From positions 1 to 36,391 of the forward strand of contig QCNI01000016.1 in NCBI GenBank assembly GCA_003213255.1: DNA of 36,391 bases. Direction: 5' to 3'. Positions 1-8,423 of the stretch are shown here, piece after piece (positions within the stretch are counted from its first letter, which is position 1; every line of letters begins with the position of its first letter). This stretch comes from Prochlorococcus sp. AG-424-P16 (GTDB lineage: Bacteria; Cyanobacteriota; Cyanobacteriia; PCC-6307; Cyanobiaceae). The position numbers and the translations under genes are program-made. The notes beneath the pieces are model-generated. The model was not told the DNA's origin, ran no database searches, and saw only the letters and a program-made list of their open reading frames with translations.

Positions 1-408
1 TACCTGATATCACAATCATTAAAGAACCATAACTCAAGAGTTGAGAATTTAAAGAATATGATGCCATCAGCTAATCCTTCTGATTGGTATTTAAAGAATG
101 CTGGTCAAAGAGTCCAAATAATTAAAAAAACTGAAGGTGGTGGTTCTTTGAAATTTGGAACGGAGATTGTAAATTCTTCTGATGGAACATTATCTGCTTT
201 GTTAGGAGCATCTCCCGGAGCAAGTACTGCGGTCTCAATTATGGTTGAGGTTCTAGAAAAATCAGTCTTGTTTTTAAACGACAAGCATAATCTTCAGAAA
301 AAAATAAATGACCTAATTTATCCAGATCTATCAGCCTCTGAAAATAACAGTACCTTCATAAAAGACATTAAAAAAAGAAATAATTCCATTTTTGGTTTCC
401 ATCCATAA
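1..408 (+). CDS. mqo: Malate:quinone oxidoreductase, C-terminal part (5' end outside window)
   Basis: The frame is open from base 1 and ends at 408, so this is the last ~135 residues of a gene that begins before the window. The segment contains [10 protein letters not shown], which I recognise as the conserved C-terminal FAD-binding signature of malate:quinone oxidoreductases, preceded by the [11 protein letters not shown] stretch typical of the family. The enzyme is a membrane-associated flavoprotein that oxidises malate to oxaloacetate and passes electrons to quinone. lepA follows 54 bp downstream on the same strand, so the two may be co-transcribed. The N-terminal Rossmann region cannot be inspected here. 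The first internal ATG at 58 is not the real start. Confidence 0.85.
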   Translation, partial: YLISQSLKNHNSRVENLKNMMPSANPSDWYLKNAGQRVQIIKKTEGGGSLKFGTEIVNSSDGTLSALLGASPGASTAVSIMVEVLEKSVLFLNDKHNLQKKINDLIYPDLSASENNSTFIKDIKKRNNSIFGFHP

Positions 409-462
409 TTCTAATTAGCTAGTATTAATCAAGATGTAATAAGAGGAGAATTTTCTTTCTAT

Positions 463-2271
463 ATGACTGATATATCGGTTTCAAAAATTAGAAATTTCTG
501 CATAATCGCTCATATTGACCATGGTAAATCTACTCTTGCCGATAGATTGCTCCAAGATACTGGTACTGTGCAGCAAAGGGATATGCAAGAACAATTTTTG
601 GATAGTATGGATCTTGAAAGAGAAAGAGGAATTACTATCAAATTACAGGCCGCGAGGATGAAATATAAAGCTGAAGATTCTCAAGAATATGTTTTGAACT
701 TAATAGATACCCCAGGGCATGTTGATTTCTCTTATGAGGTTAGTAGATCTCTTCAAGCTTGTGAAGGCGCCTTACTTGTTGTTGATGCGAGTCAAGGAGT
801 AGAAGCTCAAACCTTAGCTAATGTTTATCTTGCCTTAGAAAATAATCTTGAAATAATTCCTGTTTTAAATAAAGTTGATTTACCAGGGGCTGATCCTGAA
901 AAAATAAAACAAGAAATAGAGCAAATTATTGGACTTGATACATCTAATGCAATAAATTGTTCAGCAAAAACTGGAGTTGGTATTAAAGATATTTTGGAAG
1001 CAATCGTAAGAAGAGTACCTCCTCCTCAAGATGAAATTAAACTACCTACAAAGGCACTGATTTTTGATTCTTATTATGATCCGTACAGAGGAGTTATTGT
1101 TTATTTCAGGGTGATATCTGGGTCTCTAAATAAGAGAGAAAAAATATTATTAATGGCAAGTAAGAAAAATTACGAACTAGATGAGATAGGAATAATGGCG
1201 CCTGATCAGCAGCAAGTTGATGAATTACATGCAGGAGAAGTTGGTTATTTAGCTGCTTCTATAAAATCAGTTGCTGATGCGAGAGTGGGGGATACGATTA
1301 CTCTTTTAAATTCACCTGCCAATGATCCTTTGCCTGGATATAAGACGGCAAATCCTATGGTTTTTTGTGGCTTATTCCCGACTGATGCTGATCAATTCCC
1401 AGATTTGAGATTATCACTAGAAAAATTACAATTATCTGATGCAGCTTTAAAATATGAGCCCGAAACCAGTAGCGCAATGGGCTTCGGATTTAGGTGCGGA
1501 TTCCTAGGACTTCTTCATATGGAGATTGTTCAAGAAAGATTAGAAAGAGAATATGACTTGGATCTAATTGTAACGGCACCATCAGTTATTTATAAAGTTA
1601 ATCTAAATCAGCAGGAACATATCTTTATTGATAATCCTTCTACAATACCTGATCCACAACTTAGAGAATCAATAGAAGAGCCTTATGTGAAAATGGAAAT
1701 TTATGCTCCCAATGAATTTAATGGAACATTAATGGGTTTATGTCAGGAAAGAAGGGGAGTATTTATAGATATGAAATACATAACAACAGATCGAGTTACC
1801 TTGATTTATGAAATTCCATTAGCAGAAGTTGTTACAGATTTCTTTGATCAAATGAAAAGTAGAACCCAAGGTTATGCATCAATGGAATATCATTTGATTG
1901 GCTATAGAAAAAATGACCTTGTTAGATTAGATGTTCTAATAAATTCAGAAAGAGCAGATCCATTAACTTCTATTGTTCATAAAGATAAGGCTTATGGAAT
2001 TGGCAGAAGTTTAGTTGAGAAATTAAAAGAACTTATTCCAAAACAACAATTTAAAATACCTATTCAAGCATCAATCGGTAGCAGGATTATTGCAAGTGAA
2101 AGCATAAGTGCTTTGCGAAAAGATGTCTTATCTAAATGTTATGGAGGGGATATTTCTAGGAAAAAGAAACTTTTAAAGAAACAAGCCAAAGGTAAAAAGA
2201 GGATGAAGGCAATGGGTAAAGTTGAAGTCCCTCAAGAAGCTTTTATGGCGGTCTTGAAATTAAACCAGTAA
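463..2271 (+). CDS. lepA: Elongation factor 4 (LepA), ribosomal back-translocase GTPase
   Basis: A full-length 602-residue protein, the usual LepA size. The GTPase elements are intact: G1 AHIDHGKST near residue 17, G3 [15 protein letters not shown] near residue 84, and G4 NKVD near residue 137. The LepA-specific C-terminal domain is present with [19 protein letters not shown] and then [13 protein letters not shown]. The protein binds the ribosome and is known from the family to affect stalled or mistranslocated ribosomes and initiation. The ATG at 463 is preceded by a purine-rich GAGGAG at about 443-448, with rather long spacing. It lies between mqo and a peptide-type ABC permease, with no obvious functional link to either. 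Confidence 0.98.
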   Translation: MTDISVSKIRNFCIIAHIDHGKSTLADRLLQDTGTVQQRDMQEQFLDSMDLERERGITIKLQAARMKYKAEDSQEYVLNLIDTPGHVDFSYEVSRSLQACEGALLVVDASQGVEAQTLANVYLALENNLEIIPVLNKVDLPGADPEKIKQEIEQIIGLDTSNAINCSAKTGVGIKDILEAIVRRVPPPQDEIKLPTKALIFDSYYDPYRGVIVYFRVISGSLNKREKILLMASKKNYELDEIGIMAPDQQQVDELHAGEVGYLAASIKSVADARVGDTITLLNSPANDPLPGYKTANPMVFCGLFPTDADQFPDLRLSLEKLQLSDAALKYEPETSSAMGFGFRCGFLGLLHMEIVQERLEREYDLDLIVTAPSVIYKVNLNQQEHIFIDNPSTIPDPQLRESIEEPYVKMEIYAPNEFNGTLMGLCQERRGVFIDMKYITTDRVTLIYEIPLAEVVTDFFDQMKSRTQGYASMEYHLIGYRKNDLVRLDVLINSERADPLTSIVHKDKAYGIGRSLVEKLKELIPKQQFKIPIQASIGSRIIASESISALRKDVLSKCYGGDISRKKKLLKKQAKGKKRMKAMGKVEVPQEAFMAVLKLNQ

Positions 2272-2348
2272 TTTCTTTTAATTTAAAATCTATAGCTATT
2301 TATTTTTAAAAGAATTGGGTATATTTCATTTATATCTTTAAAAAAATT

Positions 2349-3194
2349 TTGAATATTAACTCATTTAATCGTGTCGGCGCAAATATCAGAAAAGCTGGAT
2401 TTTTAATTGTACTTTTTTATCTTCTTGTTGTTTTAGTAATGAAATTTTTAGAGGCCAATAATTTTTTTGGCTATTCATTTTCAATGTTAAGCAATGATAT
2501 CTTTGCCCCTCCTTCTCTTAATCATTTATGTGGCACAGATAGATTAGGAAGAGATGTTTGCTTAAGAACTTTGCAAGGATCATCATTAGCGATAGAAGTT
2601 GTATTCTTAGCTATTCTTTTTTCGTTAAGTTTAGGTTTGCCATTGGGATTATTAAGTGGATATTTTGGTGGTTTTTTTGATAAATGCTTATCACTAATAA
2701 TGGATACTATTTTTTCAATACCTGTAATTTTGCTTTCAGTTGTTGTGGCTTTTGTATTGGGTAAGGGTATTCTTAACGCGGCTTTGGCATTATGTATTGT
2801 TTACTCTCCTCAATATTTTAGATTAATCAGAAATCAGACATTATTGGTTAAATCCGAAGCTTATGTCGAGGCAGCTCAAGTTGCAGGAGCTGATGTTAAA
2901 AAAATTATTTTTAAATATATTCTCCCAAACGTAATAACACCATTGCCTATTCTGCTTACCCTAAATGCTGCAGATGCTGTTTTAGTATTAGGAAGTTTAG
3001 GATTTTTAGGCCTTGGCGTTCCTGCAGATGTCCCAGAGTGGGGAAGTGATTTGAATCTGGCTCTTGCCGCTTTACCTACAGGTATCTGGTGGACGGCTTT
3101 ATTCCCAGGTTTGGCAATGTTTTTTTTAGTTTTAGGTCTTTCTTTTATAGGAGAGGACCTTGAAGAAATTTTTGATAGTCAAAATTCTGAATAA
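2349..3194 (+). CDS. ABC transporter permease, DppC/OppC type
   Basis: A 281-residue integral membrane protein with an N-terminal membrane helix (about residues 16-34), a short extracytoplasmic segment, and then about five further helices. The motif CGTDRLGRDVCLRTLQGS near residue 62 is typical of DppC/OppC permeases, and the cytoplasmic EAA loop begins at E174 (EAAQVAGADVKKIIFKYILP), which docks to the ATPase. The family moves peptides or nickel through the inner membrane as a heterodimer with a DppB-type partner. No partner permease, ATPase or binding protein lies in this window, so the transporter must be assembled from dispersed genes. The start codon is TTG. It converges on trmH with 2 bp between the stops. 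Confidence 0.9.
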   Translation: MNINSFNRVGANIRKAGFLIVLFYLLVVLVMKFLEANNFFGYSFSMLSNDIFAPPSLNHLCGTDRLGRDVCLRTLQGSSLAIEVVFLAILFSLSLGLPLGLLSGYFGGFFDKCLSLIMDTIFSIPVILLSVVVAFVLGKGILNAALALCIVYSPQYFRLIRNQTLLVKSEAYVEAAQVAGADVKKIIFKYILPNVITPLPILLTLNAADAVLVLGSLGFLGLGVPADVPEWGSDLNLALAALPTGIWWTALFPGLAMFFLVLGLSFIGEDLEEIFDSQNSE

Positions 3195-3196
3195 AT

Positions 3197-3868
3197 TTAG
3201 TTATCTGTAATAGGATCAAGTTCTCCTTGATCATTCAACTTTGGATATTCTTTAGCTGATTTTTTATATACCGCAGCTAATTCTGGGTAACTCCATTCAA
3301 AAAGTGTTTTTTGATATTCATCCATATTTAATCCTTCTCCATTAGCGGGCAATATACCTTTATTTTTTCTTTGGCGAACAGCTTCAAATAATAATATAGA
3401 AGCAGCAACTGAAACATTTAGAGATTGAACCATACCTCTCATAGGTATAAAAATTGATTGATCAACCATTGATATAAGTTCATTACTTAGTCCCCATTTT
3501 TCTGCTCCTAAAACAAAACATGTATTTTGAGAATAATCAAAATTTCTATAATCTACTGATTCACTATTAAGAGTAGTTCCATATAATTTAAAACCCTTAT
3601 TCTTTAAACCAGATATTGCCGTGATAGTGTTTTCATGATTATTCAGTTTTACCCATTTTTGACTTCCTTGAGCAGTACTATTAAAAGTCTTAACGGCATT
3701 CGTTTTGCTAATAAAATTTGCTTCGAAAACTCCTGCTGCATCACACGTTCTTAATATCGCAGATAAATTATGTGGTTTATTGACATCCTCAACTAAAACA
3801 GTCAAGTTTTTCATTCTGCAATCTAAAACACTTTTGATTCGTTCAAATCTTCTTGGCAAAATTGACAT
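3197..3868 (-). CDS. trmH: SpoU/TrmH-family RNA 2'-O-methyltransferase, probably tRNA Gm18 (TrmH)
   Basis: A 223-residue SPOUT methyltransferase. The three family motifs are present in order: motif 1 with NKPHNLSAILRTCDAAGV near residue 30, motif 2 LGAEKWGLS near residue 120, and motif 3 MVQSLNVSVAASILLFEAVRQR near residue 145. The last two form the trefoil knot that binds S-adenosylmethionine, and the Arg in motif 1 is the catalytic residue in TrmH. Length and the extended C-terminal tail fit TrmH better than the longer RlmB-type rRNA methyltransferases, but the exact substrate nucleotide is inferred. It is a single minus-strand gene, convergent with the ABC permease and divergent from the 67-residue gene at 3965. 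Confidence 0.9.
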   Translation of the reverse strand: MSILPRRFERIKSVLDCRMKNLTVLVEDVNKPHNLSAILRTCDAAGVFEANFISKTNAVKTFNSTAQGSQKWVKLNNHENTITAISGLKNKGFKLYGTTLNSESVDYRNFDYSQNTCFVLGAEKWGLSNELISMVDQSIFIPMRGMVQSLNVSVAASILLFEAVRQRKNKGILPANGEGLNMDEYQKTLFEWSYPELAAVYKKSAKEYPKLNDQGELDPITDN

Positions 3869-3964
3869 TTATAATTTTTTCACACTTTTAAATTATATTC
3901 AAAAAATTTTGATTACCTATTAAATCTCTTGGTTTATAATATTTTGGAAGTTTAAATTAACTAA

Positions 3965-4168
3965 ATGGCATACATAGAATGGGACTATACAGTAATAACA
4001 AGTATGGTAGAAAAACAAGGGTGGGATTTACCTGATCGTGAATCGGAAGAATGGAATAAATTTAACGATGAATTAGGAGAAAAAATGAGAGGTGTTGGAC
4101 TTATTTTTGAAAAATATTGTAAATTTACTCCTGACATAGGAGAAGGAGTTCATCTTTTAGATGACTAA
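3965..4168 (+). CDS. Small acidic hypothetical protein, 67 residues
   Basis: I do not recognise a characterised family. The ORF starts with ATG and encodes a soluble, Trp- and Glu-rich protein with no signal peptide or membrane segment. The sequence reads as a compact fold rather than random coding, with WDYTVITSMVEKQGWDLP at the start and a C-terminal GEGVHLLDD. It stands alone between the divergent trmH (96 bp away) and the DCC-family gene 164 bp downstream. From memory, small proteins like this are conserved among Prochlorococcus, but I cannot verify that. No function should be assigned. Confidence 0.65.
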   Translation: MAYIEWDYTVITSMVEKQGWDLPDRESEEWNKFNDELGEKMRGVGLIFEKYCKFTPDIGEGVHLLDD

Positions 4169-4332
4169 CCATAAATAGTTTTAAACCATTGATGTATCCC
4201 TTAGTCAATGGCTTATTAATTCATAAGATAATATAATTTTACTAAATTAGAACTGGCAATTATTAAGGCTTTATAAAGCTTGTACTCAAAAAAAATTTTT
4301 TATTCCACAAAAAAGTTATTTAATTTCTATAT

Positions 4333-4737
4333 TTGAATAAAAATATGAAAAATAAGTTAACCTTTTTATTCGATGGTGGTTGTCCACTTTGTTTGAGAGA
4401 AACAAATTTTCTTAAAAAAAGAGATATCTTAAATCAAATTGCATTTATAGATATTAATAGTAAGGATTATGATCAAAGTCTTTTTAATGACATCTCATAT
4501 TCAGAAGCTATGTCAAACCTGCATGGGATTATTGAAAATGGTGAAATTATTAGGGGACTAGATGTACTTGCATATTCTTATGAATTAGTTGGTTTAGGTT
4601 GGGTTTATTATCCCTTGAAGATTAAGCTCTTTTCTCCATTATTGAGATTGGTTTACAGATATTGGGCAAAATATAGACTTCAAATTACAGGTAGATCCGA
4701 TATTGAAAAACTTTGTAGTTCACAATGTGAACAATAA
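4333..4737 (+). CDS. DCC-family (DUF393) thiol-disulfide oxidoreductase-like protein
   Basis: A 134-residue protein with the DCC signature at its N-terminus: FLFDGGCPLC, where C17 and C20 form a CPLC pair in a thioredoxin-like position. The family is annotated as putative thiol-disulfide oxidoreductases, but few members have been characterised. A hydrophobic stretch (LVGLGWVYYPLKIKLF) lies near the middle, and the C-terminus ends CSSQC, a second cysteine pair. The TTG at 4333 is the longest start; an in-frame ATG lies at 4345. It is first in a tight plus-strand cluster: the next gene starts 2 bp after its stop, followed by the DUF2256 gene and a photolyase. A redox role for this operon is inference. 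Confidence 0.85.
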   Translation: MNKNMKNKLTFLFDGGCPLCLRETNFLKKRDILNQIAFIDINSKDYDQSLFNDISYSEAMSNLHGIIENGEIIRGLDVLAYSYELVGLGWVYYPLKIKLFSPLLRLVYRYWAKYRLQITGRSDIEKLCSSQCEQ

Positions 4738-4739
4738 AT

Positions 4740-4976
4740 ATGGAAAGTATCGACATAGACAGAATAATAGAAATGTGTTGGGAAGATAGAACACCCTTTG
4801 AAGCCATCGAGTATCAATTTGGTTTAAAAGAGGAAGATGCGATAAAAATTATGCGTCAAAATCTTAAACCCAAATCTTTCAAAGTCTGGAGAAAGAGAGT
4901 TTCTGGAAGAAATACAAAACATATGGCCCTTAAAGATTCAACTAGATTTAAATCTACTCACAAAAGAAAATTATAA
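4740..4976 (+). CDS. TIGR03643/DUF2805 family protein
   Basis: A 78-residue protein that I recognise as the TIGR03643 (DUF2805) family. It has a helical N-terminal half, IIEMCWEDRTPFEAIEYQFG, followed by LKEEDAIKIMRQNL, which resembles a short helix-turn-helix. The C-terminal half is strongly basic (KPKSFKVWRKRVSGRNTKH, ending KSTHKRKL). The basic tail suggests nucleic-acid binding, but this is inference and I know of no characterised member. It starts 2 bp after the DCC gene stop and ends 3 bp before the DUF2256 start, so co-translation is likely. In other bacteria, as I recall, this family sits beside photolyase/cryptochrome genes, which fits the context here. Confidence 0.85.
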   Translation: MESIDIDRIIEMCWEDRTPFEAIEYQFGLKEEDAIKIMRQNLKPKSFKVWRKRVSGRNTKHMALKDSTRFKSTHKRKL

Positions 4977-4979
4977 ATT

Positions 4980-5111
4980 TTGAAAAATCTTTCTACTAAA
5001 ACTTGTCCTGTTTGTAATAGGCCGTTCGAGTGGCGTAAAAAATGGAAAAACTGTTGGGATGATGTTATCTACTGTTCAAAAAGATGCAGTAACAGAAAGT
5101 CGCAAAGATGA
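4980..5111 (+). CDS. DUF2256 zinc-ribbon microprotein, 43 residues
   Basis: A short ORF with a TTG start encoding 43 residues. The pattern [18 protein letters not shown], then YCSKRC, matches the DUF2256 family. C9, C12, C32 and C36 are well placed to bind one zinc ion, with an extra C25 between them. The remainder is rich in Lys, Arg and Trp, so it could bind nucleic acid or a protein partner; the function is unknown. Its stop (5109-5111) overlaps the ATG of the photolyase (5108) as ATGA, which strongly suggests translational coupling and supports the ORF as real. It starts 3 bp after the TIGR03643 gene. Its length means a default gene finder may miss it. Confidence 0.85.
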   Translation: MKNLSTKTCPVCNRPFEWRKKWKNCWDDVIYCSKRCSNRKSQR

Positions 5112-6598
5112 AACAAGTATCAATTATTTTCCCTAATCAACTTTTTAGAGAAAGCCCAATCTTAAAAATAAATTGTGAAGTTTTGATTTTGGAAGACTCA
5201 TTATTTTTTGGAAATGATAAATTTCATAAGTTAATTAACCATAAAAATAAGTTAGTTTTTCATAGAGCATCTATGCTCGCTTATAAAAATTATTTAGAAA
5301 TATCTGGCTTTAAAGTTTTATATATCGAAAACAAGAATAATGTTTCTACAGTTGATTACTTATCGGAATTTATTAAAAATAAATATCAGAAAATAAATCT
5401 CATTGACCCTCATGATTTTTTAATAATGAAGAGGATTAATAATTTTGTTGAAAGTAATAATTTAGCTTTAAATATTTTGCCTTCTCCTATGTTTATGAGC
5501 AGTAAAGATATAAAAGATTTATTTGCATCAAATGCAAAAAAACCTCTTATGGGGAGATTTTATGAGAATCAAAGAAAGAGCCAAAAGATACTAGTTAATC
5601 CTGATGATACACCTAAAGGTGGTAAATGGAGTTTCGATGAAATGAACAGAAAAAAATTACCAAAAAAAATAAATATACCCGATACACCTAAATTACAAAA
5701 AAATAAATTTGTAGTTAATGCAGAAAGGTCATTAGCTAATTTTGATATTGAGTTTATTGGAGAAAGTAATAACTTTTTATATCCAACTAATTTTGAAGAG
5801 GCAGATAAATGGTTAAATGATTTTTTTAATCATAGATTTTTCTTATTTGGAGATTATGAGGATGCTATTTCTAAAGAAAATTCTTTTTTATGGCATAGTT
5901 TACTTTCTCCTCTTTTAAATAGTGGCTTATTAACCCCTGATGTAGTAGTAAATAAAGCATTACTTTTTGCAAAAAATAATAATGTTCCTATTAACTCTTT
6001 AGAAGGTTTTATTCGTCAAATTATTGGATGGAGAGAATTTATTTGCCTCGTCTATAAAAAGTACGGAACAAAGATGCGAAATAGTAATTTTTGGAATTTT
6101 GAAGACAAGCCAATTCCAAAATCTTTTTATAAAGGCAATACAGGAATTGAACCAGTAGACGTTGTTATAAAAAATATTATTAAATTTGGTTATTGTCATC
6201 ATATTGAGCGGCTAATGATTGTTGGCAATTTTATGCTTCTATGTAGAATTCACCCCAACCAAGTTTATAAATGGTTTATGGAAATGTTTATTGATTCCTA
6301 TGACTGGGTTATGGTGCCAAATGTTTATGGAATGAGTCAGTTTAGTGATGGAGGTATCTTTTCAACAAAGCCATATATATCAAGCTCTAATTATGTAAAA
6401 AAAATGTCTAATTTTAAAAGTGGCCCATGGTGTGAAATATGGGATGGTTTATTTTGGAAATTTATTAAAGATAATGAAAGCTTTTTTAGAAAGCAATATC
6501 GTCTGGCAATGTTAACTAGAAATCTCGATAAAATGTCAGAGGAAAAATTAAACAATCACTTAAAAAAGGCCGATAAATTTTTAAAAGATATTCGATAA
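5108..6598 (+). CDS. Photolyase-related protein of the bacterial (6-4) photolyase / FeS-BCP class, lacking the Fe-S cysteines
   Basis: A 496-residue protein of the deoxyribodipyrimidine photolyase-related family (COG3046). An N-terminal antenna-type domain (about 1-130, beginning SIIFPNQLF) is followed by the helical FAD-binding domain. Family landmarks are [11 protein letters not shown] near residue 303, [18 protein letters not shown] around 361 with the H364-H365 pair, and [13 protein letters not shown] near 403 before KPY at 421. Family members of known structure repair (6-4) photoproducts and hold a [4Fe-4S] cluster through four cysteines. Here those positions appear to be substituted: GIEP where I expect a Cys before the HH motif, and only C442 between KPY and the final helices. 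It is the last and largest gene of the DCC-TIGR03643-DUF2256 cluster. Confidence 0.88.
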   Translation: MKQVSIIFPNQLFRESPILKINCEVLILEDSLFFGNDKFHKLINHKNKLVFHRASMLAYKNYLEISGFKVLYIENKNNVSTVDYLSEFIKNKYQKINLIDPHDFLIMKRINNFVESNNLALNILPSPMFMSSKDIKDLFASNAKKPLMGRFYENQRKSQKILVNPDDTPKGGKWSFDEMNRKKLPKKINIPDTPKLQKNKFVVNAERSLANFDIEFIGESNNFLYPTNFEEADKWLNDFFNHRFFLFGDYEDAISKENSFLWHSLLSPLLNSGLLTPDVVVNKALLFAKNNNVPINSLEGFIRQIIGWREFICLVYKKYGTKMRNSNFWNFEDKPIPKSFYKGNTGIEPVDVVIKNIIKFGYCHHIERLMIVGNFMLLCRIHPNQVYKWFMEMFIDSYDWVMVPNVYGMSQFSDGGIFSTKPYISSSNYVKKMSNFKSGPWCEIWDGLFWKFIKDNESFFRKQYRLAMLTRNLDKMSEEKLNNHLKKADKFLKDIR

Positions 6599-6625
6599 AT
6601 TAAGAGTAAAAACTCATAGTTGTCT

Positions 6626-6656
6626 TTGAAAAATTAAAAGAATATTATGTTATAAA
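6626..6656 (+). promoter_or_regulatory. Possible sigma-70-type promoter
   Basis: TTGAAA at 6626-6631 and TATAAA at 6651-6656 are separated by 19 bases, slightly more than the usual 17. If real, it would drive the interrupted 56-residue frame at 6712. In sequence this AT-rich such pairs arise often by chance, so confidence is low. Confidence 0.2.
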
Positions 6657-6711
6657 GATATATTAATAACGGATGTTAATTTAAAAAATATCAGAATTAT
6701 CTAATGGAAAT

Positions 6712-6883
6712 TTGAAACACTTTTTTAAAAAGTAATTCGACGGGAATTATCACTTTTTCTGAATTAGATTGGATAACTACCCATCAATCTAATTTCACTA
6801 GATTGGAGGAATCAATAGCAATTAAATTAGGCAGAATGCTTGATGCAGGATCTATCAATATTGGTTGCCGTTTGAAATCCTGA
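6712..6883 (+). pseudogene. Interrupted small conserved-looking ORF (about 56 residues), apparent one-base frameshift at T6A5
   Basis: From 6716 to the TGA at 6881-6883 one frame is open and reads like a genuine protein: SNSTGIITFSELDWITTHQ near its start and IAIKLGRMLDAGSINIGCRL at its end. This frame has no ATG, GTG or TTG before a TTG deep in the body, and it is blocked upstream by TGA at 6713. A TTG at 6712 in another frame reads MKHFF and then hits TAA at 6733. Removing one base from the TTTTTTAAAAA run at 6721-6731 joins the two into MKHFLKSNSTG and so on. It may be a pseudogene, a sequencing error in a homopolymer, or a case of slippage or recoding. The family is unknown to me. Confidence 0.45.
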
Positions 6884-6902
6884 ATAAGTTTTTATTTTAA
6901 TA

Positions 6903-7046
6903 ATGAAGTATCAAAAAGAGAAAAAAATATTTTTTCGGGAAAGAATCCATTCTTTAAATATATTTCTTTTTTTAGGATTTAATCTTTCACTTATTTTTAT
7001 CTTAGGTTTTATTTGGTTTAATTCTGCAATTGAAAAAGTAGTTTAA
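6903..7046 (+). CDS. Membrane microprotein, 47 residues
   Basis: An ATG-started ORF of 47 residues with a basic N-terminus (MKYQKEKKIFFRERIH) and one strong hydrophobic segment, about residues 19-39 (NIFLFLGFNLSLIFILGFIW), ending SAIEKVV. The positive-inside rule predicts a cytoplasmic N-terminus. I do not recognise the family and see no clear Shine-Dalgarno sequence. It lies 19 bases after the interrupted ORF and 51 bases before rsmB. A single transmembrane segment can arise by chance in T-rich sequence, so this call rests on the tidy basic-then-hydrophobic architecture and needs conservation to confirm it. Confidence 0.45.
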   Translation: MKYQKEKKIFFRERIHSLNIFLFLGFNLSLIFILGFIWFNSAIEKVV

Positions 7047-7097
7047 ATCTTTGAATTTTTTGTATATTAAAGTTATCTTTAAAAAATTAATTATATT

Positions 7098-8414
7098 TTG
7101 AGCATAGGATATTTACAAAGAAAGGCAGCTTGGGAAATTTTATTAAAAGTTAGTTCTGGTGATTTTTCTGATCATGCTCTTGAAAAGGTTTTAAAAAATT
7201 ATCAATTTAATCCTCTTGATATAGCTTTTATTACGGAATTATCTTTTGGATGCATAAGGTATAGAAAATTTCTTGATCTTTGGACGGATCATACATCAAA
7301 AATTACTCATAAAAAGCAGCCTCCAAAGTTAAGATGGCTTCTACATATAGGTTTGTATCAACTATTGAAAATGGATAAAATCCCATTTCCTGCTGCTATT
7401 TCTACCACTGTAGAAGTAGCTAAAAAAACAGATTTAAATGGTTTAGCGGGAACTGTAAATGCGATATTGAGAAATGCATCAAGAAAATTAGAACAAAAAA
7501 TCTTTCCGGAATTTTCTTCTGATATAAAAGAAAGAATTTCATATCTTGAATCATTTCCATTATGGCTTGTGAAGGATCTTTATAAGTGGGTCGGCAATAG
7601 CGAGGGTGAAAATATCATTAAGGCATTTAATAAAAAACCATCAATTGATTTGAGAATTAACCAATTAAAAACTAATTTAGATAACTTTTTGAAAGTACTT
7701 CATGAAAATAAAATTGATGCTGAAATTATTAAAGATTTACATAATGGAATTACTTTAAAATCTAATCCAAGATCTATAAAAAATTTACCAGGATATAGTG
7801 ATGGACTTTGGACAATTCAAGATAGATCTTCTCAGTGGATAGCACCTCTCTTAAATCCAAAAGAAGGTGAAAAGATTTTAGATGCTTGTGCAGCTCCAGG
7901 AAGTAAGTCTACCCACCTTGCAGAATTAACAAATGATAGTGCTGAAATCATTGCCGTAGATAGATCAGCAAAAAGATTGAAAATACTGCAATCAAATTTA
8001 GAAAGGTTAAATTTGAAATCTGTTACTACCCTTAAGGCTGATGCTTCGAGTTTGATTGAAATAAATCCTAAGTTTATATCTTATTTTGATAAGATTTTAT
8101 TAGATGCTCCTTGTTCAGGCATTGGAACTCTTTCCAGGAATCCAGATTCTAGATGGTCTTTAAGTAAAGAAAAAATAAAATCTTTAATTTTATTACAGGA
8201 AAAACTTTTGGAGAGTATTTTCCCTCTTTTGAAAAAAGATGGTATTTTAGTTTATTCAACTTGTACTATTTGTCCCGATGAAAATAATCTATTAATTGAA
8301 CGATTTATTGAAAAAAACAAAACTTTAAAATTGGTTAGCCAAAAGCAAATTTTACCTAGCTTGGATTACCATGGTGATGGATTTTATTCTGCAATAATTT
8401 CTTATAAATCTTAA
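7098..8414 (+). CDS. rsmB: 16S rRNA (cytosine-5)-methyltransferase RsmB (Sun)
   Basis: A 438-residue protein. The N-terminal ~140 residues form a NusB-like RNA-binding domain (AWEILLKVSSGDFSDHALE at the start, RWLLHIGLYQLLKMDKIP). The C-terminal half is an AdoMet-dependent RNA m5C methyltransferase with motif I DACAAPGSKSTHLAEL, motif IV DAPCSGIGTLSRNPDSRW, and motif VI YSTCTICPDEN, in which the Cys of STCT is the expected nucleophile. The combination is diagnostic of RsmB, which methylates C967 of 16S rRNA (E. coli numbering). The start is TTG. It stands alone on the plus strand and converges on the penicillin-binding protein gene with 9 bp between stops. Confidence 0.95.
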   Translation: MSIGYLQRKAAWEILLKVSSGDFSDHALEKVLKNYQFNPLDIAFITELSFGCIRYRKFLDLWTDHTSKITHKKQPPKLRWLLHIGLYQLLKMDKIPFPAAISTTVEVAKKTDLNGLAGTVNAILRNASRKLEQKIFPEFSSDIKERISYLESFPLWLVKDLYKWVGNSEGENIIKAFNKKPSIDLRINQLKTNLDNFLKVLHENKIDAEIIKDLHNGITLKSNPRSIKNLPGYSDGLWTIQDRSSQWIAPLLNPKEGEKILDACAAPGSKSTHLAELTNDSAEIIAVDRSAKRLKILQSNLERLNLKSVTTLKADASSLIEINPKFISYFDKILLDAPCSGIGTLSRNPDSRWSLSKEKIKSLILLQEKLLESIFPLLKKDGILVYSTCTICPDENNLLIERFIEKNKTLKLVSQKQILPSLDYHGDGFYSAIISYKS

Positions 8415-8423
8415 AAATATAAT

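Larger units (their letters stand above)
6599..7097. other. 499-base gene-poor stretch between photolyase and rsmB
   Basis: No long ORF lies here. It holds three things I can point to: a possible promoter near 6626-6656, an interrupted reading frame that would encode about 56 residues (6712-6883), and a 47-residue membrane microprotein (6903-7046), each listed separately. The remaining sequence is AT-rich filler. I see no tRNA, no convincing terminator hairpin with a T-tract and no repeats. This is the longest stretch in the window without a conventional gene, which is notable given how tightly the rest is packed. Confidence 0.8.

Noticed and set aside
4186..4211. Inverted repeat CCATTGA ... 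TCAATGG after the 67-residue gene
   Set aside because: The stem is only 7 bp with a 12-base loop and no T-tract follows, so it does not make a convincing terminator.
4268..4279. 12-base palindrome GCTTTATAAAGC before the DCC gene
   Set aside because: It is short and AT-rich, and its distance from the start gives no clear regulatory reading. It is too common by chance to list as an operator.
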